A DNA stretch of 64,000 nt from Maratus speciosus (GCA_963932465.1 OZ010786.1:275250411-275314410), one strand, 5' to 3'. Numbered from the stretch's first letter, positions 33,393 to 47,252 are shown. Translations and numbers: made by a program. Notes: a model not told the origin generated them from the sequence alone.

Positions 33393-36300
33393 CAGCGGTT
33401 CCCAACCTGGGGTACGTGGCCTGACTGCTGGGGATACGTGAAAATAATAGTGGTAATGGTGGAAATCACAAAAATGGTTTAACTAGAAACACATAAAGAA
33501 AATTGTTAGTTTTAGATTACAAAGTTAGTCTCATGCGTAAATCCAATATGTTACACTCAAAATGAAGAAAAGACCCACTGTACCAAATAATTCATTGATA
33601 ATGCACTGTCAGCAGCTTAGCCCACAGCTAAGCATATTGCATTAGTACTTATATATTTCCCCCCATCTTCCCAAAATTTTCAATTACTCATTATGCAGTA
33701 TTCTTATTCCACCATTTTTTTTTTCTTCAGTTTTTAATAATAATTCCAGAATGCCTAAATTACATCAGAAGTTCTGGTTGTGATACTTTTTGTTAAAATG
33801 TGTTGAAAAGCTGGCTGTAATTTTCGTTTTTGAATAGGCGGTGTTATATCATTAAGATACATTAATGGGAAAGCTTCCCTCCTTTTAAAGAGCATTTAAT
33901 TTGTAGTGTTTACTTATTATTTGAGTGATTTTGTTCTTTTAATGTTAATTTTTGTTCTTTTTAATTAAATTTCTTTTAAGGCTACATTGATTTTTTTTAA
34001 TGTTTCGCTAATCTCTCCTTTCTAAAAGAAAAGTAACTTTCACAGCAACAGTAAAAGAATTTTTGTGACCGGGGCTCTTTCTTTGTTAATATTAAGTAAA
34101 CTAATGCATGCAAAAACATGAAAATAGGTAGTACAGTAGAACCTCTTTTATCTGAAACTCTTGGTTAACCGAAATCCATTTTTAAAGCTTTTTTTTTTTT
34201 TTTTTACTATCATTTTCCTTGTGTGCAAAATCCATCTTGAAAGCTTTTTTTTTTTTTAACTATCATATTCCTCGTGTGCAAGCGGTTCTTTCTGAACCAC
34301 GAGTACATATAAATATTGCCAATCCCCTTTCTTAAAATTCCTTTGAATTTAACTTGAGCTCCCGTAAGCTGCGGAGTGGAACAAACGAAGAAAACAAACA
34401 AATTAAGCGATTCTGAAGATTTTGAATGTTTTGTAAAAGGTTTGGCTTGGCTGGAGCAGCAGAAAGACTGTGATACTGACGAAGTAATAATATTTAAAAA
34501 CTTCGGGATAGAGCATCAAAGTAAAGGCAATCGAAAATGCGACAAACAAAACATTGTTTCAAACTCTTGTGAAATATTTAAAAGGTATTTAATTTCAAAA
34601 TTAAAGCTCATGTAATTTATTCTTGTTTCTATTTTGCTATTGCTTTATTTTTAATAAGCACTTGTTACCATAATAAGAAATAATGCATTTATTTTTCCTT
34701 AATCTTAAAATTGAAGCATTCTCGATCATCCAAAAATTTCGATTTTCCGAAAAGTGATCGGTCCCAATTACTTTGGATAATCGAGATTCTACTGTATTAT
34801 AGAGAAATGTTTTATAAACACGCTGATGCAGACAGTTTTTAAATTGAATAATTATTTTAAGAGATATTTGATGCTAAAAAGTTGGTCAAAATCGTTCCAT
34901 TAAAAAATTTTTATAAGAGCAAAAACTACACAAAGGAATTTATTCATTTTTTTCTAAGTATATACATTGGAAGCTCCCGGTCAGCAGACTGCATTTATTT
35001 TTTTTAATTTGACTCATTTTCTGAGGGTTTATTTCCATTTTAAATTCAAGTTTTCAGCATTTTGAGAGATATTTTTTACATACTTTTGAAAAGTTTATTA
35101 TTTTAAATTGTTGCCAATTGTAAAAACAGTGCAAAGAATAATATTTCCTTCAAATTAAAAATTTATTTACACATGACTGTTATAAACAGAAAAAACCCTT
35201 CAAATTAGAATAAAATTATTACATATTAAAAGCAGAAAAATATTGAAAATTACATCATAAAAACTATATTTACACGTGAATTTTAAAAGAGAAAGAAAAT
35301 TTCAAAATTATAAACTCATTAATATGCGTTAAAAGCTGTAAATGGAGGAAATTACATCATAGTTAAAATGGTCAAATAATAATATTGCCAAACAGTTTAA
35401 ATTTAAAAATATGTTTACATGAGACATTTATTTCACATTTCTAGATAATTTTTTAAACTATTGTTGCCAATTCTAAGGCAGTGCAAATAAAAATATTTCC
35501 TTTCCAGCAACAAAAGTATTTTCACGTGAATATTAAAAAAAGAAAGAAAGCTATAAAATGCTAAATTCATTAAATAGGAGAAATTAAGTCATATTTAAAA
35601 TGCCCAAATAATAATATTGCAAAAGAGTTTAAATTTAAAAATAAATTTACACGAGACATTTATTTCATATTTTGAGATGATCTTTTTAACTAATGCTCTG
35701 AATTCCACGGCAGCGCAAATAATATTTCCTTTCTGACAACAAAAGTATTTTTACATAAATATTAAAAAGGGAAAGGAACTTTTGTGAAAATTGTGTCAGA
35801 TTTAAAACAATACATTTAAAATGTATTATTTAAAACAACTTTCTTATAGTGTTGTTAAAAAATACTGAAAGCCAAAGTCTCTGTTTACTTAATTCATTTT
35901 ATATTAGCTTATTTTCAAATGTTTAACTGATCTTATTTAATCACAGACGAAAACAGCCACTGGATCTCTTAACAGCAACTGATTCGGCCTTGAATTTTTC
36001 TAATTAAAGCGAAATGAATGGAAACCCATTTACAGGGAGTTCGTCACTTTTTAAATTAGAATTCAATTTTCCATAATCTTTTTAAAGCTGATTAAATTAG
36101 CGTGTTTTTAGAGTCAGTGGTGTCTTATCGGGAGTTGGGGAGCATAGCTCGTAAGGGGCAGAGCCCCCTAATATTATTAAAATAAATATTAACTTTAAAG
36201 TGCAGGATAAAAAAATAAAATGGTAGAAATGTCAATGTAATTTGTATAAATTTTTTATATGGTTATAATAAGAAGATTACTTAAAAAAAAAAAAAACATG

Positions 36301-36398
36301 TTCGTGCTACGCCGCGCTATATTTAAGAGAAATGGGGTACCCTGAAATGAAAAGCTGAAGAAAGGGGTACTTGAAAGAAAAAAGGTTGGGAAGCGCTA
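33393..36398. mobile_element. hAT (Charlie-like) element, 3 kb, hosting a Tigger
   Basis: Ends CAGCGGTTCCCAACCTGGGG and the inverse of TAGCGCTTCCCAACC, a common hAT terminus. Flanks TACTAGAG and CATTAGAG match 6 of 8. The right part (35090-35770) holds diverged repeats with GCCAATTxTAA...GTGCAAATAATATTTCC. No transposase recognised. Confidence 0.65.
34134..34794 (+). mobile_element. Tigger/pogo derivative with C-terminal transposase fragment
   Basis: TIRs CAGTAGAACCTCTTTTATC and CAGTAGAATCTCGATTATC lie between TA (34132-34133, 34795-34796). A 79-codon plus ORF at 34376-34615 (FECFVKGLAWLEQQKDCDTDEVIIFKN near the start) matches the extreme C-terminus of Tigger transposases (WLEQQ followed by an acidic stretch and a late basic region). 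The DNA-binding and catalytic parts are absent. Confidence 0.75.
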
Positions 36399-36812
36399 CA
36401 TTAGAGGATACATGCTCCATAGAATTATTCCATCTTGGAACGAAGAAATTAAAACTCATCACCAGTTCTGGCTTGAAATAAAAATGGCACTCCATCGTGT
36501 AGTAACACCATTGAAGACATCTGTGAATTTATTTCAAACATACTGTAACAAATATCACACTAATAATGTAATACTTAAATAAACTTCAATTATTTTATAA
36601 TAATTAAACTTATTAATTTTGCTACAATTAAAAAACCATTAAAGATTTTTGTTATGATTAAATAAAATAAGAATTTAAGATTTAAAAAAAATTATACAAG
36701 CATTCATAATTTTATTATGTTAAACAGATTCATTTCTTATTAATCAAATGTAAGTTTGCAGATCATTATTGTACAAATGTATTTATGTTTTAAATGTATC
36801 AGTCCTCACATA
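36399..36812. other. Intron sequence, nothing recognised
   Basis: AT-rich, no coding similarity. Confidence 0.5.
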
Positions 36813-37632
36813 CAGTCGGACCCCGTTATCTCAACATCTCGTTTTGACGTCACTCCGCTTATCATGTCAGCTTTTCAAAGTCCTGATTTTCTGTATATGA
36901 TTTTAATGTAAATAAACTCCGGATTTTACGTCATTGAATACTTTTCAACTCCAGATATCCCGACGGTTTAGGAAAATTGCCTCTTTTTCATAATCTATCT
37001 TATAAACACGGAAATCAAGTAGCAAGAAATGTCTTAGCTAAACTTTTCACAAAAGTGTCTAAAATACCCATTGAGATATAAGAGAAATTTTACTTCAATC
37101 CTTTATCTGAATAATTAAACTCACACACTATGAATGACCCACTTAAGCTCCAGATAGACATACCAGTCTACTTGCTGTCTTTTTGTTCTGGTTAGGTGGC
37201 TATTTCTTGTGGTTACATGGTGTTTTTCATCTGACTAAAACCGAAGCATTACATGGAATTGAAATGATCAGAAATGATCTAACATCCATATCTGAAACGA
37301 CGACTATTGATTTCAATTCATTGTATAATATTGAAAAAAGAATTGTAGGGAGCACATCTAGGGATAATAATTCATCAATGTTTCATTAAAACAAGTCATC
37401 ATAAATCTGATTTTTATTCTTTTCAATTTTGTTTTAGTGTTTATTTTGTTTAATAATAATGTTTTATTGCTTAAAACTGCAAGAACAGTTAAGAATTTAA
37501 AATTGCCTTAACTTAATTAAAAATACAGCTTTTTATAAACATATTATTCTTCAACTCCGGTTACCACGACACTTCGGTTATGAGGACAATTTTTTCTAGC
37601 CATTCAAGTGTCGGGATAACGAGGTTCAACTG
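36813..37632 (+). mobile_element. Tigger/pogo derivative with C-terminal transposase fragment
   Basis: TIRs CAGTCGGACCCCGTTATCTC and CAGTTGAACCTCGTTATCCC are flanked by TA (36811-36812, 37633-37634). A 68-codon ORF at 37183-37389 with TKTEALHGIEMIRNDL and an IEKR segment resembles the EAL-x-ALE-x-IR helix of Tigger C-termini. Same deletion pattern as 34134-34794. Confidence 0.7.
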
Positions 37633-37634
37633 TA

Positions 37635-38730
37635 TATATATATATATATAAAAAAGGCAAAACAACTGAAATAATTTGTCAGATTTGATTGCAATAGAAA
37701 CTTTATTGTTGGAGCACAGCTCCGATTTTTCATTTATTTTAATATTTTGATTTACCAAGTCAATACATAATTTTGAAGTATGCCAAAAAAAGGAAGGGAG
37801 GGAGGTCATCAGGCACAGTAATTGTTTTTGTTAAAATAGTTGGTATTACAAAATTTTTATGAGTTAAAAATATGTTTTTGCAGCCTGAGTAAAAAAATTT
37901 GTGAAAAAATATTGATATTTAGCAGTACAGATGCTTGTAAGAAGATTTTTTTTTAAGTTGAGTCATTTAATAGTCATTTTCTAGTTGTAAAAAAACTGTG
38001 TTTTCTTCTCTTTTTTTTTTTCTTTTGCTTCTTTAACATAAAAAATCTTATCATCCAAACTCTTTGAAATCTTTATCAATTATAAATATAACAGTTTTGA
38101 AACCTGCGTAAAAATTTCATATAAAAATATTCAGATTTAGTCATAAAAACATTATCCAAAGCTGCCCGAGTGTTAAATTTTGAAAATTTAATTTTTCTTC
38201 ATAACACACACCTTCAGATGAGAGGTTGTGCACATTATACAATTTTGAGTAATATAAATCACATTCCAAACACCATTAAATTTACTTTGTAAGTACGGAG
38301 AAATATGTCTGGAACATACCAATAAATAGTAGAGGATCTGAGATGTCCCAAATTTCTTTTTCTTCTTTCTTATTCACAAAAGTGTTTACATAAATGATGT
38401 CATTTGGACAAATTTATTCAAAATATTTCCAGTTTATGAATTAAAATAAATACTAACAAAATTGTACTTTTTTTGTTAAACCATTCTGGCATTAAGTGCC
38501 TTTGTGAAAACTTTTAATCGGCATCTATAAGAAATAATTACTTGAAAAACTGTTTCTTCTTTAAATTCATTTTTTGCAAATGTGCAATGTTTATAAGTTA
38601 AAACAATTGCTGCAGCAAAAATTGAAAAAGCAAAATTTAATCATCAGCCACTGACAACTTCAAAATGATGTCAGCATTATGGACAGACACATTTGTTCTT
38701 TATATTATAGATAGAAGTCTGACATCTTAC
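37635..38730. other. Intron sequence next to exon b, nothing recognised
   Basis: A short (TA)n at about 37634, then AT-rich sequence. Confidence 0.5.
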
Positions 38731-38827
38731 CCATTATATTGCTGTTAAAAAGGAAGACGCCACTGGCTTTGCCATCTCTTTCTAATGCCATGTAGAATGG
38801 ATGACTTCCATAAAGACCATGATTAGG
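38731..38827 (-). CDS. GAA: GH31 alpha-glucosidase exon b (LYGSHPFY block)
   Basis: A 97-nt exon between acceptor TTTTTAG and donor GTAAG. It starts in phase 0 ([16 protein letters not shown]) and ends one base into a Gly/Asp codon. The block [19 protein letters not shown] followed by FLFNSN is strongly conserved in GAA and maltase-type GH31 enzymes. In structures of the family an aspartate in the loop after the MALE-like strand reaches the -1 subsite; an Asp is present here, but its exact alignment is ambiguous by one residue. The last codons (NSNIM then D of the next exon) reproduce the NSNAMD motif across the splice junction, so both splice sites are well supported. The exon is isolated between a 19.3-kb and a 9.7-kb intron. 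Confidence 0.92.
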
Positions 38828-39115
38828 CTAAAAATTAAGATAACATGCTTTAAAAATTAAAATCTGAATCACTTCCAAAACTGTTATAATTTTTTTTTTT
38901 AAATATCAGAATTATAAAAACTAATTTTTGAAGGAAAAAATTAATTACAATATAAAATTCCTAAAAATCCAACTTTTGATAGAAAAAAATCTTCTTTATA
39001 ATTACTACTAAATATTTATAATTATTCTTTATTCGTCTTCCAAATCTAATATATTTTTTCACAGATATGAGTTATAGAAAACTGTGTATGGATTCTTGGA
39101 TTTTCAAGATAAGCT

Positions 39116-40190
39116 TTTAACACATTAGGCACCATTACTCTCATTTTAGGAGCATTACTTATACATTTTTTTTTTTTCTAAAATGAGTATTTTATATACT
39201 ATTAAGAAGTTTATGTTATTTGTATTTTGAATATATGGGATAACATAAGTAATTTTTAAAAAAGTTTCATTTGAATTTTCTATTTATTTTAAACATGCTA
39301 AAAAGGCAAAATTTAGCTTTTTGGCCACTTTCGGAAGAAAAATGAAAATTGAGAAATATGATTTAGTGATTATAAAAAGGAAAAAAAAAATAAAAATAAA
39401 CGCAGACATGATGATACTATAGGGGAAAGTTCAGACGAATCTTCAAATCGGGATATAGAAAAAACTAAACAAAGTAGGAAAAAAAAAAAAAAAGTTAAAA
39501 ATCAAATTTTAGAAAAGAAAAGTCTAGCTAATTGTAAGAATTATAAGAAACATTTGACTGGACAAAATGCTTGGATTGCTTATATCAAAAGAACCAATTT
39601 CCACATTAGAAGGAAATTATACAGAAATAACACAGGAATTTCCTTACTGGAAACAACCTAGATGTAAAGTCAAAAAAATAGTCGAATTCTTATAAAAAAA
39701 AATACAATGTAATGCGGCATAAAAATAGTTCAATCATCTTTCATGTAAAATAGTCAGAAAAAATAATGTAATGAGGAAAACTAAAGATATAGATAATGAA
39801 ATGGCTATGGAACAGATAAATTGATTTTTTTATTTTTATTATAAATGAATGTTAAAAATAGTTTACTCTAATTGTACATGTAATTTATCTGAATTCTTCA
39901 TAAAATATCCGTTTCAGAATGATACTGTACTTTTTATTTCTAAAGAACTGAAAAATAACTATCATAATTGTATGGATGTAATGTAAATTTTTGTAAAAAA
40001 AAAAAAAAAACTTATTAGGCACCACTGCTCCCATTTTGGGAACATACTGTTTCTCATAAATATTCGAAAATTTTTGAATTTATTTTTTTAGAAGTACTTT
40101 AAAGACTTCCTATTCATTAAGAAAAAACAATGGTTTCATTAAAAAATAGGTTAATATACAATATAGCAGTGCCTAATTGTTGAATATCAT
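39116..40190. mobile_element. Possible decayed TTAA (piggyBac-like) element
   Basis: TTAACACATTAGGCACC at 39117 is partly inverted at 40167-40186 (AGTGCCTAATTGTTGAA). The left end motif recurs internally as a direct repeat at 40012-40048. A degenerate lysine-rich coding trace (TKQSRKKKKKVKNQ, NYKKHLTGQNAWIAYIKR, EFPYWKQPRCK in two frames) lies at 39415-39690. Assignment to piggyBac rests on the ends only. Confidence 0.3.
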
Positions 40191-41759
40191 TTATATAAAA
40201 AGTTGGAAAACATTAAATTATTTTACTTATATTACATGAATCTTAACATAATAATCTTAGAAGCAATTTTACTTTAGTATTCTTACTACTAAAATGACAT
40301 AAATATAGTAAGATAAAGAATAATTGAACTTCTTTATGTTAGCTATAGATTATGTAACATCTATTATATATATAAAATCTAAACGGAAATTTCGTTCCGA
40401 ACGCCTAGATTTCGAGTTCTACTGCATGGATTTTTACGGAACTTATACCGTTAGATAGGTATCGTTTCAGGGAAAGTTTTAAGATATATCACATCATTCT
40501 ACCTAGATTAGTTATAAAATTATGACGGAAAGTTCTGTTATTTTGGACGATAAGGTTTACCATTTTATTTCTTAGTGAAATTTAACGTTGATAAAAAAAA
40601 TTGAAATAACTATCACACCTCGAAGCATAAAAGAAAAAACTGTTACTAATTTTAATTAAAAAAAAGAAGGAAGAAAAAAAGAAGAAAAAAATCCGTTTTA
40701 ATGAGTGATAATATTAAAAAACGAAAACATTTAATTTAAACATGAAAGGGAATGTTCGTAATGCTTAAAAAATTACTCATTTAAAATATTGCAATTGAAA
40801 TAAGATTTGGCTCTTTATCTTTTGCGTCAGGTTAAGAAAAATGCATCTGAAAAATTGATAGGATGATATCAAGGAAGTTTCGATAAGTGCATGCTCAGAG
40901 ATATTTGAAAAAATATCTTCTCATAAGGAATATATAGAAGATTCTTCTCGTGACATATAATATGTTTATAAAAAAAAATCCGCAGAACCTCGATTTAGCG
41001 TTTGTAAAAAAATAATGAAAATTTAATTTTTTTGGTGATTTAATGCTAGTTGGCGGCACAATAAAATTTTGAATGATACTTTTTTTTATCATAAATAATT
41101 TTTAAATAAAACCTTTTTCTACTCTGCATACAAAGATAATTAGATTAATTTAACTTAAATAAATACATTTTTATTACTACAGTTTTGTCATATACTTTTA
41201 TATGTGTATATATTAAAATTTTATCATCGTAATTATACGGTTTAAAACAAAATTTCAGTTTATTAAATTTTTTCCAAATTCAAAATTAATGTCCGATTCG
41301 GAACATTGGTAATTTAACTTCGATATTGTTAGTATCAGAAAGAAGAAATGAAGGTTATGGTTGCCATGGAAACAAGTATTTAATATAAAATGTTTAATGG
41401 TAGCATTTTTAATTAGCCAGCTACTTGATCACTCTACCAGGGAGCCAACCAAATAATGGCAAAGGCCCTGAATCCCTGGCAGAAAAACGTCCTCCACCAT
41501 CTAACTCAACCCCAGCCGCCGAAACAGACCCGGAAACAGCGACAAATAATAAAACTAAAAAGTCATAAAAATATGGCACACTCTGCCTAGAAAATAAAAA
41601 CAAAAATTAAAGTCATGTACAAGTTTTAACATATGACTGTAACCCTAGTTACTATAAAATAAAAATAAAAGTAAAACTAAGACTGGGTGAAACTGAAAAA
41701 CAAAATTTTAAGTTATTTTCAGTTACAAATGACTGCTACTTTTAAAACAAACATAAAAT

Positions 41760-42055
41760 GGTACTACTTAATTATCCCGTTGACAAAATAACTATCGCCA
41801 AACTATAAGATTAAATGCCCATAATAGCTGATCGTAAATTTTACATTCACTTGACATTAAACACGTTACACGTCTTTGTTGCGTCATCAAGTGATTTTTA
41901 ATTTCACTTCTATTTGTAATTTGATTAATGTTTAAAAATTTATTTATTCTTTCATTGTTTAAAATAAAAATTTTGGCAATTTATATAATTTGACGAATAG
42001 TTTGGCAATTTATATAATTTGGCGAAATTGGTTGAATGAATAATCAAATAGTACC
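41760..42055. mobile_element. Second copy of the GGTACTACTTA MITE
   Basis: Ends GGTACTACTTAATTATCC and ...AAATAGTACC. Internal sequence is homologous to the outer MITE at 2816-4079, without its insertion. TTTGGCAATTTATATAATTT is locally duplicated near the right end. Confidence 0.65.
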
Positions 42056-43430
42056 CTTAAAACATTTCTAGCCGGTGAAACCATGTAAAATTAAATAACT
42101 ACTGCAACACGCTATTTTTTATATTATATACGCTTAAAGATAAAAAATAATACGCTAATCCTTCGTTTAAGTTTAAATTCATTGAGTTTTAGGCATTTAA
42201 ACATTTATTTAACAAGCAATTTTGAAATGCATTTAAATATCTTGCATTTGGGATGGAAATGTGTTGGCTAGCCAAATAGCGTGGAACGTTCATCTTTTTT
42301 ACGCCAAATACTCGAATATATATAGATTTTTCTCAGATTTTTACTGAGATTCCGCCGCCAAATTTGACTGATGTTTTACTACATACATGAGTAGTTTTAA
42401 AAGCATTTTTCTTTTCAAAATAATTTGAGTATGCTCTTTAAGGAGACCTTCCCCTTGTGGTAACAATTTTGTTTTTGATTTGTTCTTTTTTATTTCTAAC
42501 TCTTCCATCATGTGACTCACAGATGAAACTAGCAGATGCAATTGTAAAAATGATGGTACTTATGATTTACATGTTATATGTTTATTTGTGATTTTTGAGT
42601 TCACTTTTGTTGCCAAACAAATTGATAGTAGGCCAAAAAGATGTAAGCGTGAATTGGGTTCAAGCGATGTTTACAAGAAAGGTGATTTTGCAAGTGTACG
42701 AAAGCATTTTTTGAGTATTTTTTAAAATTCAAATGTACAATATATAAATAGCAATTAATATTTTAAAAATGGAGTCAAATATTTTAATTTTAGTACAAAT
42801 TTCTCCCACACATGCAGATACATATTGCAAAATAATTTAATTTTAGACATTTAAAAAATTTCTCATCATACTTTACTGCGAAAGCATGTCAGTTTGTTTT
42901 CCCCAAATGTGTGACTTTTATAACCTCGAAGCCAGATTAGCTAATATTGTCCATTATTTTATTAATAAAAAACATATCGCCAAATTCCCTTATACAAAAT
43001 TTCAATGTTTGCAATGTTAGGTAGTAAAGATTATTCTTAAGAAAATGTAAGCAATTATGCGTTTTTTTTAATCACGAAAAAAGACATTTTGTAATAAAAA
43101 TTGCTTTCTGAAATCACTTTTCGATATTCCATTCCATTCGTCATTTCTTTTTTTTTTCATATCATGTTATAAAAAGATACTGGATGAATCTTCCATAATC
43201 AGCTACCTTACAATTGGCGAATTTACTATATAGTGTTGGAAGATTCGTTTAAAATTGAAAGGAACCGTGGATGGTAAATCCGATTTCAGAAGATTACGCA
43301 AAATTTGTACTGTTAGTAATTAGCGATTAGTAAATTTATGTTTTTATATTGTGGAGCAAACGGACAAAAGAAGATATATAATATATAGACTAATAGATAT
43401 TTTTCATGTGCTATCATCTCATGTGTTTTC

Positions 43431-43840
43431 ATTTTACTATCACTAAAAAAGCATTAATTTGAATGCACTAAAAAAAAAAAAAAAAAAAAAAAATTTCAAA
43501 TTCCAAAGGTAGCCAATGGAACAATATATGTTCATTTAGCCTAGGTTTTTTTAAAAAAGTACCTCAAATTCAATTAAAATTTCAATCATTATAAAATTTT
43601 GGCCTGATCGTAGTGACAAATTTTAGATTTATTTTACTATCACTAAAAAAGCATTACTTGGAATGTATAAAAAATAAATAAATAAAAAAAACTTTCAAAT
43701 ACCAAAGGTGGCCAGTGGAACAATATTTGTTCATTTACCCTAGGCTTTTAAAAAAAGTACCTCAGATTCAAATAAAATTTCAATCATTATAAAGAAATTT
43801 TGGCTGATGTACAGCCTGAGCAGCTGATCATAGTCACAAA
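43431..43840. repeat. Tandem duplication, unit about 200 bp
   Basis: TTTTACTATCACTAAAAAAG begins both units (43433 and 43632). Both contain AATTCCAAAGGT or similar, GGAACAATAT, TTCATTTA and AAAATTTCAATCATTATAAA. Divergence is moderate, with a pure A run in the first unit. Confidence 0.8.
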
Positions 43841-44929
43841 TTAACGTTTTTAGTTTTATTTAGGCAACAAACTGATGAATAATGACGTCTTGAAAATAAG
43901 AGCATGTTTATTTCTCCGTCTTATTACGCTCATTAGAGAAATGCGAAAAAAATCTTCGGTTTTCCAAAAAGGATCACAACTAAAAATTTTGCATAACTAA
44001 CTTTATTTATCATTGGCAAAGAGTTTTGATAGTGAAAGATCTAAAATTCAATCAACAGCAATTTAACATTATTTAATGGAATGTAGCTTGGAACGTAATT
44101 AACTCTGTTTTGTAGCTATTCTGGTACATTTTTAGCCATACCGTTACGAACATTTCTAACGTTGCACATCAAATTTGGTTGTGGATCCGATTACGGATGA
44201 TTGGGAAGATTTTATTGAATGAAAACTAGAGGTTTAGTTTTCTATTTGAATTAGTTATCGAGGTTATTTTCCTAGGTTAATAGTTGCATGATTAAAACTG
44301 GTATGTAAAAAGAAACGGCAGTTAAAATGACATTATTTTAATTTTATTCACACAATTCCGCTTTAAATATCCACTTTTACATGATTCACATATTTTAAAA
44401 TATAAAAGTTAAATACTGTTTTGATTGTATTTACTCTACTGGAAATTGAGGATAAGAAACTGTAGAGAAAACCTGGCAAAAGAAGACGTATATTACCAAA
44501 TATAATGTAACGTAGAGAGAGATTGTATTATGTTATCAGATCCGCACAAAGTACCAAGCTGAGAAGCCCGGAGTAAAAGAACTAACAAACGAAAGTGAAT
44601 AACCCAAACATTCTTTAAGTTAAATTGTCAATCTCTGCAGTCATTGTAATTCTCTCTTTTTTAGTAGTGTGATGATATGATCGTAATGGCCGCATTTCCT
44701 TCCCAAACTCTACATGTGTACTAAAGAGTTGCTTCTGAATTGCCTGTATTTCGTCTAACGCATCAGATAATATAATAGCGCAATTGGGTCCGATGCGTAT
44801 TCAGAAAATGCGGAAGGATCTTCCAGGTGAACGTCCATATTAATTTAAAATACAGGGTCGGATTTTCCATTTCGTTTGATTGAAGGTTTATTTGAAAAAT
44901 GATCCAGCGCAGCGGGCTCAGTCTGCTAG

Positions 44930-46068
44930 TCTTTAATAAAATACCATTTATCTGGGTAACAGGTATAGTTAAATAGCATATTATTATTATTTTTAAATAC
45001 AGCAATACTAATTTAATTAGTACATTTTATGTAATTTATTTGATAGAACTCGTGCTTTTTCATGAAGGAAGTATAAATTTATTTCTGAAAAAGATCAAGA
45101 TATTGCTGATATCACTGGTAATTGCAATCTTTTTACCAAACATATTTATGTATTAATCAAGCTTTTTTACTTATTAAGTCTGGCTAAACCTGAAATAAAA
45201 CTTCCTTATTTTATAATTTTGATGTGAGTTAGTAGGGTAACTTTATGACGCAAATTTTATTCAATAATTCAAGAAAACTGTACCTCATCTTTATTATGCA
45301 TATTTAATTATACACTATTATTTACTTGACCTTTACTTTTAATAATTTAATCATTTTTTAAATAATCTTAAGCTTTATTGCTTCAGTTTATTACTTTACT
45401 TAATTACTTTAATATTTTATTATATTATAACAAGCATTCATTATAATTTTGATTGCATTATTACTATTCAAATTACTGTTTAAAAAATGTAAACAAAGCA
45501 ATGACCAGAAATCTGCAAGCCTTGGGTACAAGCTGTGCAGATTTGAGGGAGTCTACTGTATAACATTAATTAATAAACAGATAACAAACATAGAATACAT
45601 TTATATTTGTTATATATGTGATATATTAAATCTATTATACATCACAAATACTTTATACCTGCCTTTAATTTATAGCAATGATTTCAAAAAGGTAATATGT
45701 GCTTAAAAAAACAAATTTTAGTGGGAAATAATTTATTCAGTTTTTTATGTTATTAGAATATATACCCTTTTGAATTTTACTTTGGAGTTTATTTCTTATG
45801 TAATAAAGAATGATTATGTAATTAAAAACTTCAAATTAATTCCTGAGTTTCATTTTATACATTTACAATATTATTGACAAAATTATTATTATTTCTTTAT
45901 CTTTTATAAAATAACAATATGCTTTTCTTTTACAAAGAAATCTATCTTTAACATTTTTCCTAAATATAGAAACATTCAAAGACAAATATTCCAAGATAAT
46001 TTTCAATAAATTTTAGATTGCAATTTTCTACCTTGAATGTTTTTTTTTCTAAACAATGTAATTCAGAG
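44930..46068. other. Intron sequence with one truncated pogo-like end
   Basis: At 45506-45562 the inverse of CAGTAGACTCCCTCAAATCTGCACA is homologous to the right end of the element at 4116-4687. Otherwise AT-rich without recognised features. Confidence 0.45.
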
Positions 46069-47031
46069 GTCATCAACCCTTATACAATCATGGACGCATT
46101 CAAAATTTTAAAACATTTTCCTGAGAGCACTTTTCTTCTCCAACATACAGAGTGCACAGGATAAATTTGATAATCTGTAAATAGTATAAAATTATGAATT
46201 GCCTTGAAAATTTTCACATATGTTTATACTCATTTGTCTCAGATACACACATAACTTCAAATATAATGAAAAGGGAGAGTGAAAGCCACCAGAATATTGG
46301 AAAAGATTAATCTGTATTGTGATGACTAGCACCAGTAACACAATTCAACAATCAAGCCAGCTGTCCAATGCCCTTTAAACACCCCAAAAACAATATGATG
46401 ATGAGGTGTAACGGAGACTACGAAATGGAAACAACACAAAATGTGATAGTGTTTTGATGCGTCTTCTGTGATGGGAGATTTCCTGAACCCAACATTTGTT
46501 CCCCTAACAACCCTGATCGCTATTGTATGAATTATTATGTGTGAGGTGTGATTGAGCAATTAACCAAGTGCATTGCAAGTATCATTAAGACCAAACTGAT
46601 TGGCAGAATCAAGACAGTTTTTGCCAAATTCCGGAGCCACATTGAGACTATTACAGCTTTGACGATGGCTTCTTTGCACTGTTATAATCTTAATGTTACA
46701 TATCCATTTTTTCATAAAAAGTCATCAACCCTTTCAAAAGCATTCAAAATTTAAAAACATTTTCCTGAGAGCACTTTTCTTCTCCAACATACAGAGTGCA
46801 CAGGATAAATTTGACAGTCTGTAAATAGTATAAAATTATGGGTTGCCATGAAAATTTTGACATATTTTACATATGTTTATACTCTTTGGTCTCAGATACA
46901 CACATAACTTCAAAGATAATGGAAAGGGAGAGAGAAAGCCACAAGAATATTGGAAAAGAGCAATCTGTATCAGGATGATTAGCACCAGTAACACAATCTA
47001 ACAAACAAGACAGCTACCCAATGCCCATTAA

Positions 47032-47252
47032 CCCCTTCAGGACGAGCTTTTAATTTTTACTAATGAGATAATTTGAAGTAATTTTTAATCTTTTATCACC
47101 TGTTTTTCAAAACAGAAATTTTTGCCTATTTGAATCGGGAAAATGCTCGCATTAAATAAGGCAAAATTTACAATAAAACTTTACTGGTAAGAGTAATCAC
47201 AGATTCTGAGCACCTTACATGACACGTATACCGGTCGCTTGTCTCCAAGGGG
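47032..47252. mobile_element. 221-bp MITE with TTAA target duplication (piggyBac-like)
   Basis: TIRs CCCCTTCAGGACGAGC and CCCCTTGGAGACAAGC, TTAA at 47028-47031 and 47253-47256. The paralogous empty site in unit 1 has a single TTAA at 46375-46378. Confidence 0.8.

Larger units (their letters stand above)
40360..44929 (+). mobile_element. Putative non-autonomous Helitron (4.6 kb)
   Basis: Starts TCTATTATATATATAAAATC after an A and ends CTAG before a T, as for Helitron insertion between A and T. An imperfect hairpin AGCGC-AGC-GGGCT precedes the terminus by about 8 bases. It contains a MITE copy (41760-42055), a GC-richer patch at 41430-41545 without recognised function, and a 200-bp tandem duplication. 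No Rep/helicase coding was seen, so the two ends may belong to one element or be coincidental. Confidence 0.45.

Noticed and set aside
41421..41603. GC-richer ORF on both strands near 41.4-41.6 kb
   Set aside because: Short, no recognised domain; mentioned only as content of the putative Helitron.
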